A stretch of 64,000 nt of DNA from positions 1 to 64,000 of the forward strand of contig JAKSZP010017451.1 in assembly GCA_022478985.1 (NCBI GenBank), given 5' to 3'. Source of the stretch: Massospora cicadina. Its lineage: Eukaryota; Entomophthoromycota; Entomophthoromycetes; Entomophthorales; Entomophthoraceae. The notes below the pieces were generated by a model that was not told the origin of the DNA, did not search any database, and was given only the letters and a program-made list of their open reading frames with translations. Position 1 is the stretch's first letter; each line of letters starts with the position of its first letter. Positions 20,527 through 31,596 of the stretch are shown piece by piece. Made by a program: the position numbers and the translations under genes.

Positions 20527-22440
20527 AAAGGAACCTTTCTTTCACTTCAAATAAACTAAATTGAAGCTAAATTCTAGCTTTAAAAAAATACAAAAATAAA
20601 CAGATGCATAAATTGAGCAATTTAATCAAAATTTCAATGCCATTGACACATACTGCCCCAGCTTAAGGTAATGGTGCGCTGCCTTCTGGAATCCTTTGGC
20701 CACCGCTGAAGCGCGTCTGGGCTGGCTCTGATAGCCGTCCCAATGCCACTGGGCATTAGGTCCCACCTCAGGGCTTAGCCCACTATCTCACATGCACACA
20801 GGTGGTGCTCTGGAGCCCTTTGGTGCTCCCTTGTAGCGCAACCTGAATTTTGGCCTCCAGGTCAAATATTAAAATCTTTTTTCATACATGAGTGCGTCCA
20901 TCATTGAGATGGCCATGGCGGTTTTCAAACATTCCAGATATTAATTTTCGCCCATCCAAGGGCTATATTTTGACCTTGGATTTCAATCTGAGGCTGATGC
21001 AGCGGCAGCTTTAAGCTGCCAACTATGTCTAAAAATATCCCTATCCCCACTGTTGCTACATGGCTCCCAGATGAGGCCACTTTGGTGCTCCAGTTTACTG
21101 AGTTGCCCTCCCACCTTTCCCCCAAACGCCTCTGCCACAAGCTCACAGAGGGTTTGGCTATTTACAGTTTAGACTCTGTGCTGCAGTTTGTGGTTCCAAA
21201 TGGAGTGGAGCATTTGGCAGGGCTGCAAGCCTTTGCGACGATCTGCCCATTCCATCAAAACGCCCATCTTACAATTCCCCCTCGTACTATGATCAGATCC
21301 GCCCCTGATCACCCATTATAGTGTGCATCAAGAATGGCCATACCATTTGTCCCTTTTGCTTCGAGCTTGATCACTTAAAGCATAAGTGCCCTACAGCTTC
21401 CACCTCCACTGCTTACGCTGCTCCCCCTCTGGTGTTGGCTCAGCTGCTGCCATGCCCAAATTTTTTGAGCGGTGCTCAATTCACCCTTCCCCAACCTCAG
21501 CGATTTTTGGTGTGGCTTCCAAAGCTGAAGCCAAACAAAACTTTAAAACTTTTTTTTAAATTTGGTCTAGTTACAGTAATTTGAGCTGATGGATGAAGTA
21601 GTTTCAGATGAGCTTCCATGGTTGAAACTTCACGGCCAAACAGGTGTGGCCAACTTGCCAACTCTGGTGGCTGGGCTGGCATTAGCCAAGTTAAATCCAG
21701 TTTATTGTCTCAATTGGATTGACAAAAACGACCTGTCATATAGCGTAAACCTGATTTTGCATTATAAAAGTTTTTCATTGATCCTCCTGAATTGTGCCCC
21801 GACGTTTTTGTCCTAAAAACGGTTATCTCATCTATTAAAATATAAATAAAGTGGCAGTCAAAGCCGCTGCAGCTCATGCCAACACCCTACTCCGCCAGCA
21901 ACTCCATAGGGCAATGGAACCTTTGGTTGAGGGTATTCCTATTCTCAATTTCCATCATGATTTTGAGGAGGATGCAAAGTATGAGATTGAGGAGCTCGCT
22001 TTTAGTGAAAGCTGCGCTTACATTGACGCAGCAAAAACCTCAAGTTTTTTCCCCAATTTATCCCAAAACCTGCTGGCGCATCAAGTCATTTACTTGTGTG
22101 CCTGCTCTCATCACTTTTGATGAGCATCAACTTGCTCAATACATTGAGGCGATGGACACCGCCAGCCTCATTACTGAAGAAAAGCCACAATTATACCTCC
22201 TTATGCCACATGTCACTGATGCTCCCATCCCAATGCTGTCCACCATGGTCTGCCAACTAAAGTGAGCACCAGACGAAAGTCTCCCCAAAGCTTCCTCCCC
22301 TTTTGATATGGCTTCCTATGCATTTAGCTGAGATGCCATATTGGGAAGTTTTTTATTCTAATAATCCATTTAATTGGCATATGCAAATGAAGATGCGTGG
22401 TAACTCCCCCTTTTGGGTTGGGCATCACTAGTGCTAAAAA
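20527..22440 (+). mobile_element. X1: LINE-like retroposon carrying a CCHC ORF but no RT
   Basis: A 1914-bp insertion in P1 gag flanked by a perfect 10-bp TSD GATAGCAGAG (20517-20526 and 22441-22450). It ends in GTGCTAAAAA. Removing it and one TSD restores the P1 gag frame. The body is more GC-rich than its surroundings. It encodes a CCHC protein but no RT or endonuclease. The long TSD, short A-tail and 5'-truncated relatives point to target-primed retroposition. A non-autonomous LINE retaining only an ORF1-like gene is the best reading. Confidence 0.75.
21025..22330 (+). pseudogene. X1 ORF1-like protein with CCHC zinc knuckle
   Basis: The first open part starts MSKNIPIPTVATWLPDEATL and runs through a region that could be an RRM-like or DUF4283-like fold, then TICPFCFELDHLKHKCP, a CX2CX4HX4C knuckle near 21340-21395. 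After stops a second conserved block begins (VAVKAAAAHANTLLRQQLH, EDAKYEIEEL) and continues in another frame as IKSFTCVPALITFDEHQLAQ and QLYLLMPHV. The second block recurs in X2 with the same order, so it belongs to the element. Its function is unknown to me. Confidence 0.65.
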
Positions 22441-22450
22441 GATAGCAGAG

Positions 22451-23840
22451 TTCCTGATTACTAAAAAGACCATCTTTACCAAAACATGCAGCACCTTGAG
22501 GCTGCATGGGACTAGAGCCTCAAAAGATCGAAGATATCATAGGGACCCTCAGCAGCATACCAGGAGTCAGCCACACACTATATTGCCTCTGGGAGTGAAG
22601 GGCCTGAAGGGCCCCAAAAACTAGAAGGTCCAGAAGGCCCTGAAGGGCAAGAAGGGCCCAAAAGTCACCATGCGCCACAAGGACCTTCTGGTTTCGTGGT
22701 GCAGCCTGGTGATTCTAACAACACTTGGAAAAAAGATGTACTTATGGCGCTTGCTGCCTTATGATATCAAATATGCAATGGGGCTCAAGGCCGCAAGCTT
22801 TGAGTGATGGAGTATTTTTTGAACCCAGAGTTTTTTATTGAGGTTTTTTAAGATAAAATGGATAACTTCAGTGCATTTGTTAAGCTCACCAATAGTTAAA
22901 TCACTCAACTTGAAAAAACTTGCCGCGTTTTTAAAACCTGTTTGGGCAGCCTTAAGAGTCAGCCGCTCCTCCAACGTGCTGAGATTCAAGTACTAAAAGA
23001 GAAGGCTGCCCATATATCCTCCATTATCGCTCTAAGTAAAACGGAACGAAATTCAGGAGGACCTATAAGGATTAAGATGATTGGACCTGTAAGACCCTTG
23101 CAACTATGTGGAAAATGAGATTTCTGAGCCTGCTTTTGTTTCTGACATCAATACTATTTCTACTCCTATTGTGACTAACTTTAAGTCTAGTACCAAGAAG
23201 AAATTCTCTCTGGTACAGGGATTATTGCATCCTTCCTGTACACTTATGAGATCTTGATGAAGGAGGCCACTGACTTTCTAAAGGTAAAGCACACCCACTC
23301 CTGCCTGAATAGCACAGCCCATAATATTATGACTACCAACTTAAAGAAATGTCTCACTTGGGAAAAAGTCCATATGGCCTAATCTAGGAGTTTGGAAGCA
23401 ATCAGACTTTGTCCAATCAGAAGCTGGCATTTATGGCCATTCATCTGAACAAAGGAGAGAGTCTTTTGGAGTTGCCATCTGATTCTATGCCTAAGCTAAC
23501 CCTGGTGACCACTAACGATATTACAATGGATGACGCTGTACTGTGGTAATCTTCACATTGGGATCTTATTCTTGGGTCCATATGCACATGATTGGTCATA
23601 AGAATAGCTTCACCTGCATATAGTAAATAAAAAAGCACTAAATGCAGTTTCCTGTATCTACCCTGAATCCTAAGTCTACCGCATCTGCCTCCTCCAGTCA
23701 CCCTCAGGTCCATGTTGTCAAAAACAGAATCCTAGACCTCAATGCTCCTACTGCAATGGATTCCGTCATAGAGGCAAGACTTGTTGGAAAAGACACACCA
23801 ATGTAGTGGAAAATGTGTCGTCAGCATGAAGGATGAGGCA
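22451..23840 (+). pseudogene. P1 gag, C-terminal part: collagen-like repeats, capsid, CCHC
   Basis: After X1 the frame gives NMQHLEAAWD and, at 22588-22700, a Gly-X-Y stretch GSEGPEGPQ, LEGPEGPEGQEGPK and PQGPSGF. A capsid-like part follows (IASFLYTYEILMKEATDF near 23225), parallel to MDGATNQQK in M1 and LFMYEVAMEGATD in M3. The zinc knuckle CSYCNGFRHRGKTC lies at 23743-23784 followed by WKRHTN. Stops and shifts lie in between. A second, unrelated Gag with collagen-like repeats, on the opposite strand from M1. Confidence 0.75.
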
Positions 23841-24029
23841 CTTCATGCTGACATCCTTGTACTGCCTCAAGAATGTTTAGCAACATCTAAAGAGTCTATC
23901 ACTGTCATACCAGAATAATATGATTTGGTTACTATTGTTATTAAAAACTTGATACTTCTTACTCTTCTTCTGATGAATATCCTATAATTCTCACTCTACC
24001 CCAACAGTTCAGAAGCCTAATCAAATGAG

Positions 24030-24396
24030 TCTCTAGTTATATCCACAAAATCCCAGTCCGCGCAATTGTTGGCAGTGGTTCCCTGTGAATATCATTTCAT
24101 ACAAATTAACGAAGCACATCAAATTTTCTCCGCACTTGCACCATTACATGGAATATGTCACAGCTGGTCCACAATGCATTTGGTCCATTTTTGGCTTATT
24201 CCTCTCTACATATTCACTTTGGGAAGCTTGATTTGAATACTCCTGCTATTACATTAAACACAAGTCATGACCTCCTCCTAGGGGATCACTTTCTCCTGGG
24301 CTAATCTGCCGTCATGCACTATAATGAGGGGTTCTTATCCCTGCTGAGACACCAGGTCTTTCTGGTTTTCAAAACCTCCTATGATGCCAAGAAGAA
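24030..24396 (+). pseudogene. P1 aspartic protease, broken
   Basis: IPVRAIVGSGSL (24050-24085) corresponds to the active-site strand with GSG in place of D-S/T-G, so the catalytic Asp is absent. The C-terminal block reads HDLLLGDHFLLG near 24267-24300, then YNEGFLSLLRHQV. A solo LTR starts at 24397. Confidence 0.6.
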
Positions 24397-25093
24397 TGTT
24401 GATTTTAGGATCTTTCTAAGATCGCTGGTGCTATTGAGGCCTAAACTCCAACAAATGGGGGAAATTATCCACATAAAGATAAAAATCCAAACCAAAAAAT
24501 TAGAAAGTTGAGGTTTTTTATAAGTTTTTTATATCCCGTGGGGGATAAGAAACAAAATGTACCCTCTTGATATCAGAACATTCAGTATTTAAACATTATT
24601 GAGGGTCAAGGGAAATGCAACAATAGTTTTGGAATAGCTTAGACAGGTCAGAGATAGGTAATATGAAAAAGTAGCATATCAAGGTTCAGAAAATTCGCTT
24701 CACTTTTGTTGTGCAATAGATGGGGAGATAAGGATTGGCAAGATGTACCCATGAGGTAACAATTTGTTTTATTTCAGCCAATCCCCATTTGATAAAATTA
24801 TTTTACCTTGGGGATCCTCCACCAAGCCTATAAAAGGGGGTGGTCCCTGCTTAGGTGGTTGAAGGATATGGATGTGGCAGGGGGAGAAACTGCCAATGGA
24901 CTCCCTGAGTTCCCTCACATGGGTGGCAATTTGACTGCCCAACTTTGTGCTAATTGCCCAGTAGTATTCATAATAGTGTTACCTCAATTTTCAGGGTTTC
25001 ACCAAGAATTGGCTAGGGTCCTTTATCCGAAAAAAATCATTAATATCATCTAAATCACCCATATTATCCTTGGGAACTTGTATATGTTTAACA
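24397..25093 (-). repeat. Solo LTR of the M2/M3 type in P1
   Basis: Similar to 41728-42429 and 53751-54439 throughout (GGCCTAAACTCCAACAAATG, CAGTATTTAAAC, GCCTATAAAAGGGGGTGG). Plus-strand ends are TGTTGATTTTAGG and GTTTAACA. No internal region is attached and I find no matching TSD, so the solo state may follow recombination plus loss of flanking bases. The strand follows the M2/M3 family. Confidence 0.75.
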
Positions 25094-25850
25094 TTTTCCC
25101 GCATCAGCCTATTTTTACCCACAACATTCTTTTCTTGGAGCCGTGAAGGCAAATGTCTGAAAAGGAGATTAAAGCTTGGGCTTTCCAGCTGGATATCAAA
25201 AGCCAGATTGACCAGCTCAAGTATTATGTAAGGGGCTCTTGCATATGGATACCCCTCCTGCAAGACGGCCTAGAGGGCATGCCCATTTAACTGCCTAAGA
25301 TGACCACTATACCACCAAAGTTCCAGGTTATTGTCATACTCAGTTTAATATTTATATTATCTCTGAACAACTTTTTGAAAACTGAGGCCTGGATACCCTG
25401 TCCGTCAAGGAGGTCCTGACCTGTCTAGGAATTTTAGATCCCACCTATTCTAGATCAATATTTGTGTTGCTGGATAACCTCACCAACAAACCTAGGATAT
25501 CTGGGCCTAATGCTCCAGCCGACTATGTTTGCCTCCTCCCTGTAGAGGCCATCTATGATATTTGTAGCTTTGGAAGTCTTAGGGATTTTTCTTTAAAAAC
25601 CCCCCACCAGTAGCCCTAATTGACACCTTTATTAGCAGATGCTCACTATTGAGCAACAGAACCAGGTTAAAAAAACTATTGGAGGTATATCTAGACCTCT
25701 AAACCTCTACCTATAATTTTAGGAAAATGTATGGCATTTTGCATCACGTGGAGACTGGAGACGCTCCCCCATTCAATACTTTCCCTGCTGAAAAATTAAA
25801 GTTAGAGAGGCTCAGGTGGCTGTTGAGCTCAATTAACCACTTGAAGCCAG
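25094..25850 (+). pseudogene. P1 protease-RT linker, degenerate
   Basis: No clear domain. Readable pieces include GLLHMDTPPARRPRGHA, VKEVLTCLGILDPTYS and ADYVCLLPVEAIYDICSFG in two frames, with many stops. It lies where other elements here have a dUTPase-like domain, but I cannot recognise one. Confidence 0.45.
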
Positions 25851-25859
25851 TCTATTGGT

Positions 25860-26480
25860 GCCTTGACATAGTCCTTTGGTTTCCATCCTTTTGTTAATTT
25901 GAAAGAAGGATGGCAGCCATGGAGTGATGATGGAATTTCAATGGCTTAACTCCATTACCAAAAAGGACAGTTGCCCCTAGCCCCAAATTGACAACTCTCT
26001 ACGCTTGATTTCCAGGTCACGATAATTCTCCTCTATGTATCTCACTAACAGATATTGGCATGTAGAGCTCGCCTCTGAAGACCAATCTAAATTTACACTC
26101 ATAGCCGATGAGGGTCAATTTGAGGCAATGAGGATTCCCCAGGGCCTTTGCAACGCGCCCACCAGCTTTCAACGTGCCATGGATGGGATATCATGGTACT
26201 TGGAACTATCCTGCATCCTTGTGTACCTAGATGATATCACTAACTTCTCACAAACCTCAATGGTCATGTGGAACACTTCTAGAAAGTCTATAAGCGTCTT
26301 ATAAAGGCCTCTGTAAAGCTTAAGCCATTGATGTGCTCTTTTTTCTAATCTTAAATGGAGTTCCTAAGATACAAAGTCTTGATAGATGATATCCAGTTTA
26401 TCCTGAAAAAGTTGATGCCTTTAAGAAGATGTCGCTCCCTCAGAGCCTTAAGGATATAAGTATTCCTGGTATGGTGGACT
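25860..26480 (+). pseudogene. P1 reverse transcriptase, broken
   Basis: Readable core: [37 protein letters not shown] and CILVYLDDITNFSQTS with an intact YLDD box at 26224-26235. The fingers upstream (LNSITKKDS) and the connection downstream are shifted and stopped. Confidence 0.8.
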
Positions 26481-26559
26481 ACTATCATCAGTTAATTCCA
26501 TGGTTTTTTTACTTAGCTAAGTCCCTGGTCTAGCTCCTACAGAAAGATGTGCTTTCAAG

Positions 26560-26840
26560 TGGCAACCTGAACAAAAATAGACGTTTATGCATTGCAGACT
26601 GCTTCTTTGTACTAAACCTATTTTAGTTCATCCACGCTTTGATCAACCATTTTTGCTATTCATTAGCACTAGTGAAATCATTCTCAGCGCCTTCATAGCT
26701 CAGCATAAAGAAGATCAGGTCAGTCACCATATAGCTTACTTCAGCAAGTCCCTAAGCAAAGCTGAACGGATTTATAGAGTTACTGAGCATGTGTGCCTTG
26801 CTGTTTTATTGGAAATCAAGTAATTCCAGACCCCCTATAT
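26560..26840 (+). pseudogene. P1 RNase H, first part, cut by M2
   Basis: Reads KPILVHPRFDQPFLLFIST, AYFSKSLSKAERIYRVTEH and VCLAVLLEIK, the gypsy RNase H pattern. M2 inserts at TATAT (26836-26840). The frame resumes after 36086 with HFTFITDYSPLQFLHQM. In the conserved YRVTExE box the final Glu reads His. Confidence 0.8.
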
Positions 26841-28328
26841 TGTTAATCAGGCTTTTAATTCTTGCTGGTGCATTTATACACCTGAAATACAACAATTTTG
26901 CAGAAAAATCTGGCTCTCTACTATAGGATAAATAATTAAGGGGTAATTGACAGCTTATAGGTAAAATACTAATACTTTAATTTTAATAAAACTTATTTTA
27001 GAAAAATTTATTAGTAATAACCAAAGTGTCAGACAATTGCCAACTTAACTTTGGCAAAAGAATGTCTTGGGTATTAATAGTCCTGATTTAACAAATACAA
27101 TTGGCCAATTACAAGTCCAATCTCATAATATTAATAATTTGGATGAAATTAATGACAGTATCGGCCAAAGGACCCTGGTCAATTCTTGGTGGAACCCCAT
27201 GAATTGAGGTAATACTTTTATTAATAAATCACTAACAAAATAACACTAACTAGAACAGTTGGATTGTACTGACTACATGACAGAATCCAGGAAGTCCATT
27301 GGAGGTTCTTCCCAGGACACGTTTAGTGCAAAGCAAACACCTAATTGGGGAAACCCCTTTTATAGACTTGGCGAGGGTCCCCCAAGGTGCAATAAATTTT
27401 TCAAATATGGATTGGCTGAAGTATATTAAATCGTTACCTCATGAGTTCATCTTGACTGAAAATATCTCCTCATCAGTCAATCATCCAAAGTGAAGCAAGT
27501 TTTCCAAGCTTTGATAGTTTGGATTTACATTTTTCCTATTTTGGACCATACTAAGCTATTCCAAGTTAACTATTGAATTCCCTTTGACCCTCAATACAGT
27601 TTAAATACTGATCGTTAATATCAAGAGGGTCTTTCTTGTTCACATGGTCAAAACTAATAAAACCATTTAAAACCCTCAAATTTTTACTTTTAATATAGAA
27701 TGTATTTCTTAAGTAAAAAGCTTTGTAGATTCCAGCTGATCCAGCACCAGCGAGCATATAAGTTGCTGGATACCCACACAAAGAATTAAGAAGAAACCCC
27801 TCTTTAGATATTGATGCTTAGTACTTGAGCTTATTAAGGCTTAAAGTGAATTGGGGCATGAATTTTGGATTAGGCTAGGAATAGCCATATTAGGAAATAT
27901 TAGATTTTGGCCTATTGGAGCTCTCAAGACTTGCCTTGATTTGATGGAATGACCAATGGAGGGTCAATAGCAGGTAAGATAATTTGTGAGGGTAGGATTT
28001 AATATATTTTACCCAATAATTGGATGAGAAAATATTTGCATCTGAAGAAACCCCAACCAAGGCTATAAAAGGGGTGGTCACAGGGTAGATGTTTGGAATA
28101 ATTTAGTGAGGGGACAGAGAGGACCCTCAAAACTCCTTTCCAATTTTGCCACAGGTTTGCGTAACCCTACTACTAACCATAAGGCGATTTGGCTGAGTAT
28201 TGGGGGCAATAGTATTACCCCAATTTGTGGGGTTTCACCAAGAATTGACCAGGGTTTTTTGGCTGATGTTAGACATATCAAAACCTGTATCACTCTTAGT
28301 AAAATATTGTGCTTGTAACTTTCTGACA
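26841..28328 (-). repeat. M2 3' LTR, interrupted by an antisense LTR
   Basis: Matches 35347-36080 (GTTTGGAYTAAKTT, GGTCAATAGCAGGTAAGATA, ATTTGCATCTGAAGAAA). The outer parts are 26841-27026 and 27779-28328. Plus-strand boundaries are TGTTAATCAGG and TTTCTGACA. The purine-rich AAAATGGAGTGA precedes the LTR on the minus strand. Confidence 0.8.
27027..27778 (+). repeat. Antisense solo LTR nested in the M2 3' LTR
   Basis: A 752-bp LTR of the same family in the opposite orientation, flanked by CAAAG at 27022-27026 and 27779-27783. Plus-strand ends are TGTCAGACAATTG and TACCCACA. Its reverse complement contains GTCTATAAAAGGGG and CACCAAGAATTGACCAGGG, as in the other copies. It shows that this LTR family stayed mobile after M2 inserted. 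Confidence 0.85.
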
Positions 28329-28371
28329 TCACTCCATTTTAAAAAGTGTTAGGAGGTTATAAGGTCGCAAA

Positions 28372-29010
28372 ACTTAGCTTGCAGTCAAAGCAGCTGCCAC
28401 ACCAGATTGCAATCCCCTCCACAAAGCTGTCGCTAAATCAGTGGTGATGCTCACAGGAGGTATTCCTTCACTTGTTATCCCCTCAACCCTCACCCCAAAA
28501 AGTAAAATCACAATGAATCAATTGCACAAAAATGTACGACGCTATCCAGAATGTGGTAACTGTAGCACGGAATCCTAAGGCTAAGATTACCTAAACCAAT
28601 ATTGCCACGCTTGTTAAACTACCAGATGCCCGCATTAAAGCTGAAATAGCTTTATCCAAATATATCACTGCCATTTTATAACTGGCAATTTCCATGAAAT
28701 ACCAATAATTAGTGATATTGAACCACATGCCGCCAATGCCCCAATGCCCTTGCTATCCACCTTGACACATACCCTACTCTGGGATGAGAAAGCTGCTGCT
28801 GAAGATGAGCCCCCTAATCCCCCCTCCCCTTCCGCCATAGAGGGATAAGCAGTCTTTGCTGCCCAACTGGTTGGTTGTTTTTGTTTGGTATGTTTCATTT
28901 GATCCGCTTATTTGAGCATTTTGTTTGAATCAATTAGTTACATTAGTTTTAGTTTTAGTTTTGGTAATGTCCATCCCCTGGTCAGCTTACCCTGAATAAA
29001 TTCATAAACA
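28372..29010 (+). mobile_element. X3: 5'-truncated LINE-like copy in M2
   Basis: 639 bp flanked by AAGGTCGCAAA at 28361-28371 and 29011-29021. The homologous place in M3 (about 42465) is uninterrupted. It starts inside an ORF related to the second block of X1 (AVKAAATPDCNPLHKAVAK, then IPIISDIEPHAANAPMPLLS) and ends with PPNPPSPSAIEG and a stop near 28850. The 3' tail has TTTTAGTTTTAGTTTTGG and ends CCTGGTCAGCTTACCCTGAA followed by TAAATTCATAAAC. Confidence 0.75.
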
Positions 29011-29039
29011 AAGGTCGCAAAGTCTGGCATGAACCCAGT

Positions 29040-30010
29040 TGATAGTGACTCCTGTAGCAAGAAATTTGATGAAGCAATCCTCCCCTTACTTGTAAGTGAC
29101 TACAAAAGGTCCTTCCTAAATAGACCCAAGCTTCTCCCTTCTAGGAGTGTAATGATTATGATAATACAGCCCTAAGTCAGATGCTTGGAAGAAAGGTAGA
29201 GGGGGCTGGAGCTCATTAGCAGATTACCCTCATTTGTGACAGTTTTGGCTAAATTAGATATAGCCTCTGATTGTAACTGAATGATGTTCTGGGGCAACTT
29301 CTTCATGGCTTACTTGAAATCAATTCTATCAGAGAAAATATATTTAGCTAATAATGCTGTCAATCCATGTTTACGTCCATACAATACATGGAAAGGAGGC
29401 ATTTTGAGGATTCTATAATAAATGATACAATAGGCCATGAGGGCACTTGGTAAGTACAGATCCCAGTGAGGGTGGTCTGAAGTGGCCATTTCTAATAATA
29501 TAGAAACCAGGGTCCCATTTTCTCTATCCACAATACCATTGGTCAAGGGGTTATAGGGAGTTGAAATGAGCTTTTGCGTGACCATGGAGATAGGAAGGAT
29601 CTTCACTTACTCTGGAGGTGAAGTTTTTCCCATTATCATAGTTAAGAACTTGGGGCAACCATGTTGAGCAAAAATATTCTGATGGAGGAAAGTGGCCGTG
29701 GCCTTGGCTGTCTAAGCAGGGAGAGCCACAGCTTCAATCCACTTGTTGAAATAATTAATTTAACCTAGATATATTGATTGCCCCAGTAGTCTTGGTTAGA
29801 GGTCCAACTACGTCTAAACATATGGTATGGAAGGGTTGCTGGGGCGTAGTGAGATGGTATTGATACCAGGTTTTTAAACTGGTTTTTCTGCAGGTCAGAC
29901 AAGCGTCCAGAACTCAGTTTGGTCTTCATGATCCCTCCCAGTAATAGCGCTCTTTAAATCACTCATATGTCTTCTGTATCCCACTAAGCCCTAAAATAGA
30001 ATAAGACTCC
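29040..30010 (-). pseudogene. M2 integrase, broken
   Basis: Core and tail read ISTPYNPLTNGIVDRENGTL (the catalytic Glu position reads Asp), then YLPSALMAYCIIYYRILKMP and VLYGRKHGL. Upstream pieces in other frames cover the zinc-binding part (CLTCRK-like, 29880-29930). It parallels M3 integrase closely. Confidence 0.75.
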
Positions 30011-30239
30011 AAAATGACAGTTATTCGCTCTAATGGCTGGAGATAGGGCAACCAGTTTACCCCAACTTTCTTGTATAGCTTCTAAATTTCCACCTTAGTA
30101 TTGTGGGAATGCCGAGCTAGCATCTTTTTTACATGATCATCCTTATACCCCATGCATCAGGATTTATCAGGAGGTCATGTGCCTCTCGGCTTCACTATTA
30201 ACTAAATGAAGGTCAGGCAGCCGCATCAACCCATCAAAG

Positions 30240-30654
30240 TTCATATGGTTAGTTTCCACCCAATGCTCAATTTCCAAAACATAATTCTGGAGTTACAAAG
30301 CCGAACAAGCCAACCATCCTGTGAGTGTCCTTCATATTCTGCAACCACATTAAGGAGGCGTGGTCAGTAACCAATTTGAAGGAAGTCCTATATAAGAAGA
30401 GGCGGTAGGGCTTCACAGCGAGCAGGACAGCATTACACTCCTTCTCAGTGACTCTGTAGTTGCGTTCAGCTTTGGAGAGCACCTTGCTGTAGTAGGAAAC
30501 AGGATGATTGACCCCATGCTCGTCCAGTTGAGCCAAAGTATCTCCAACGGCGTAATCAGAGGCATCCATTACAAAATAAGGGCTTGCATAGTCAGGGTGG
30601 TGGATTAACCTTTTTTGCAATAAGGTCTTTAAAGTCTTGAATGGGGCTTTTTGA
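30240..30654 (-). pseudogene. M2 RNase H
   Basis: A long open piece: HHPDYASPYFVMDASDYAVG, DTLAQLDEHGVNHPVSYYSK, SKAERNYRVTEKECNAVLLA and FKLVTDHASLMWLQNM, with all the landmarks of gypsy RNase H including DASDYAVG and TDH. The upstream joint with RT is interrupted by Y at 30655-32028. Confidence 0.8.
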
Positions 30655-30944
30655 CATGATAATGTCTTTTAGCTGGACATGATTCCACACTTTCTGTTAC
30701 CATCATGCTGTTATGTCATCATCACGCTGTTACATCATCATTACATGACGTCAACATTGAGTGACATCATCATTGCATGATGTCATTGGTATTTTTTGAA
30801 ATGATAATGTCTTTTAGCTGGACATCTTTTTAAAAACTTCCAGTAACGCTTAATTACTATCACGCTGTATGATGACATCATTGTGTCCACTCTTTTGATT
30901 CCTCACAGTCTATAAATCTGTCAAGAGAGTGTCTGTAACTCTCT

Positions 30945-31005
30945 TGTTCCCAAAAAAGTGATGTGGAGCGCGAACCCACATTGCTAGGGAACTAGCCGTT
31001 AAGAG
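30945..31005 (-). other. tRNA-like B-box segment in Y
   Basis: The minus strand contains CGGCTAGTTCCCTAGC, then GTGGGTTCGCGCTCCACATC and a run of six T. This is like the T arm of a tRNA followed by a Pol III terminator. It may be the relic of a SINE. The 5' half is not convincing. Confidence 0.3.
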
Positions 31006-31533
31006 AATGGGGAATGAGGCATCTAGAATGGTGCTTGAGCAGGAGGTAACCCAGGCGAGGGTGTAAAGCACCACATATGAGAACAGGTAAGTAAGAAAAC
31101 TTCCAACTTGAGTAGACACCAACAGGGTGTCCATAGTCAAGGGTAACTTGGAGTGAGTATACTTGGGTGTCTTGGTCTGGAGGGGACCTAAACAGCCCAA
31201 GAAAGCACCTGGAATTCATGTAAATTGTGATAATAGGTAGTGGCCCACATAGTTGGAGACCATCCTGAAGAGGTCCACCACCATGTTCGCCCAAGGAACC
31301 ATTGTAAAAAAACGTAAAATAATGGTCAAATTCATTAAAGAAAGTCGACCAACAAGGAATGTTGGTCGCAAAAATATATTTAAAATGTGTCAGTGAAATT
31401 TGGGTTCTGCGGAAATGCGCCCAAGCCTTGACGCTCCAATAAACAGATTCTTCCATCCAATTTTAGTAAATTACACCGAGAGTGCCTTCACTCAAGTAAT
31501 TGATTAAAGCCATATTTTACCTGAGCTTAGAAT

Positions 31534-31596
31534 TTCATAGCTAGAGCAGGACTCAAACCCTTGCTCTCCAACCAAGCGAATTAAACCATATTTGTT
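31534..31596 (-). other. Second tRNA-like segment in Y
   Basis: The minus strand reads TAATTCGCTTGGTTGGAGAG, then AAGGGTTTGAGTCCTGC. The second part fits a B box (GGTTYGARTCC) and the first an A box, but the anticodon arm between them is missing. It could be a SINE head. Confidence 0.35.

Noticed and set aside
23441..23713. 90-codon minus-strand frame in P1
   Set aside because: Lies antisense to P1 gag between capsid-like block and knuckle; no support.
31534..31596. Functional tRNA gene
   Set aside because: A- and B-box-like parts are present but the anticodon arm is missing.
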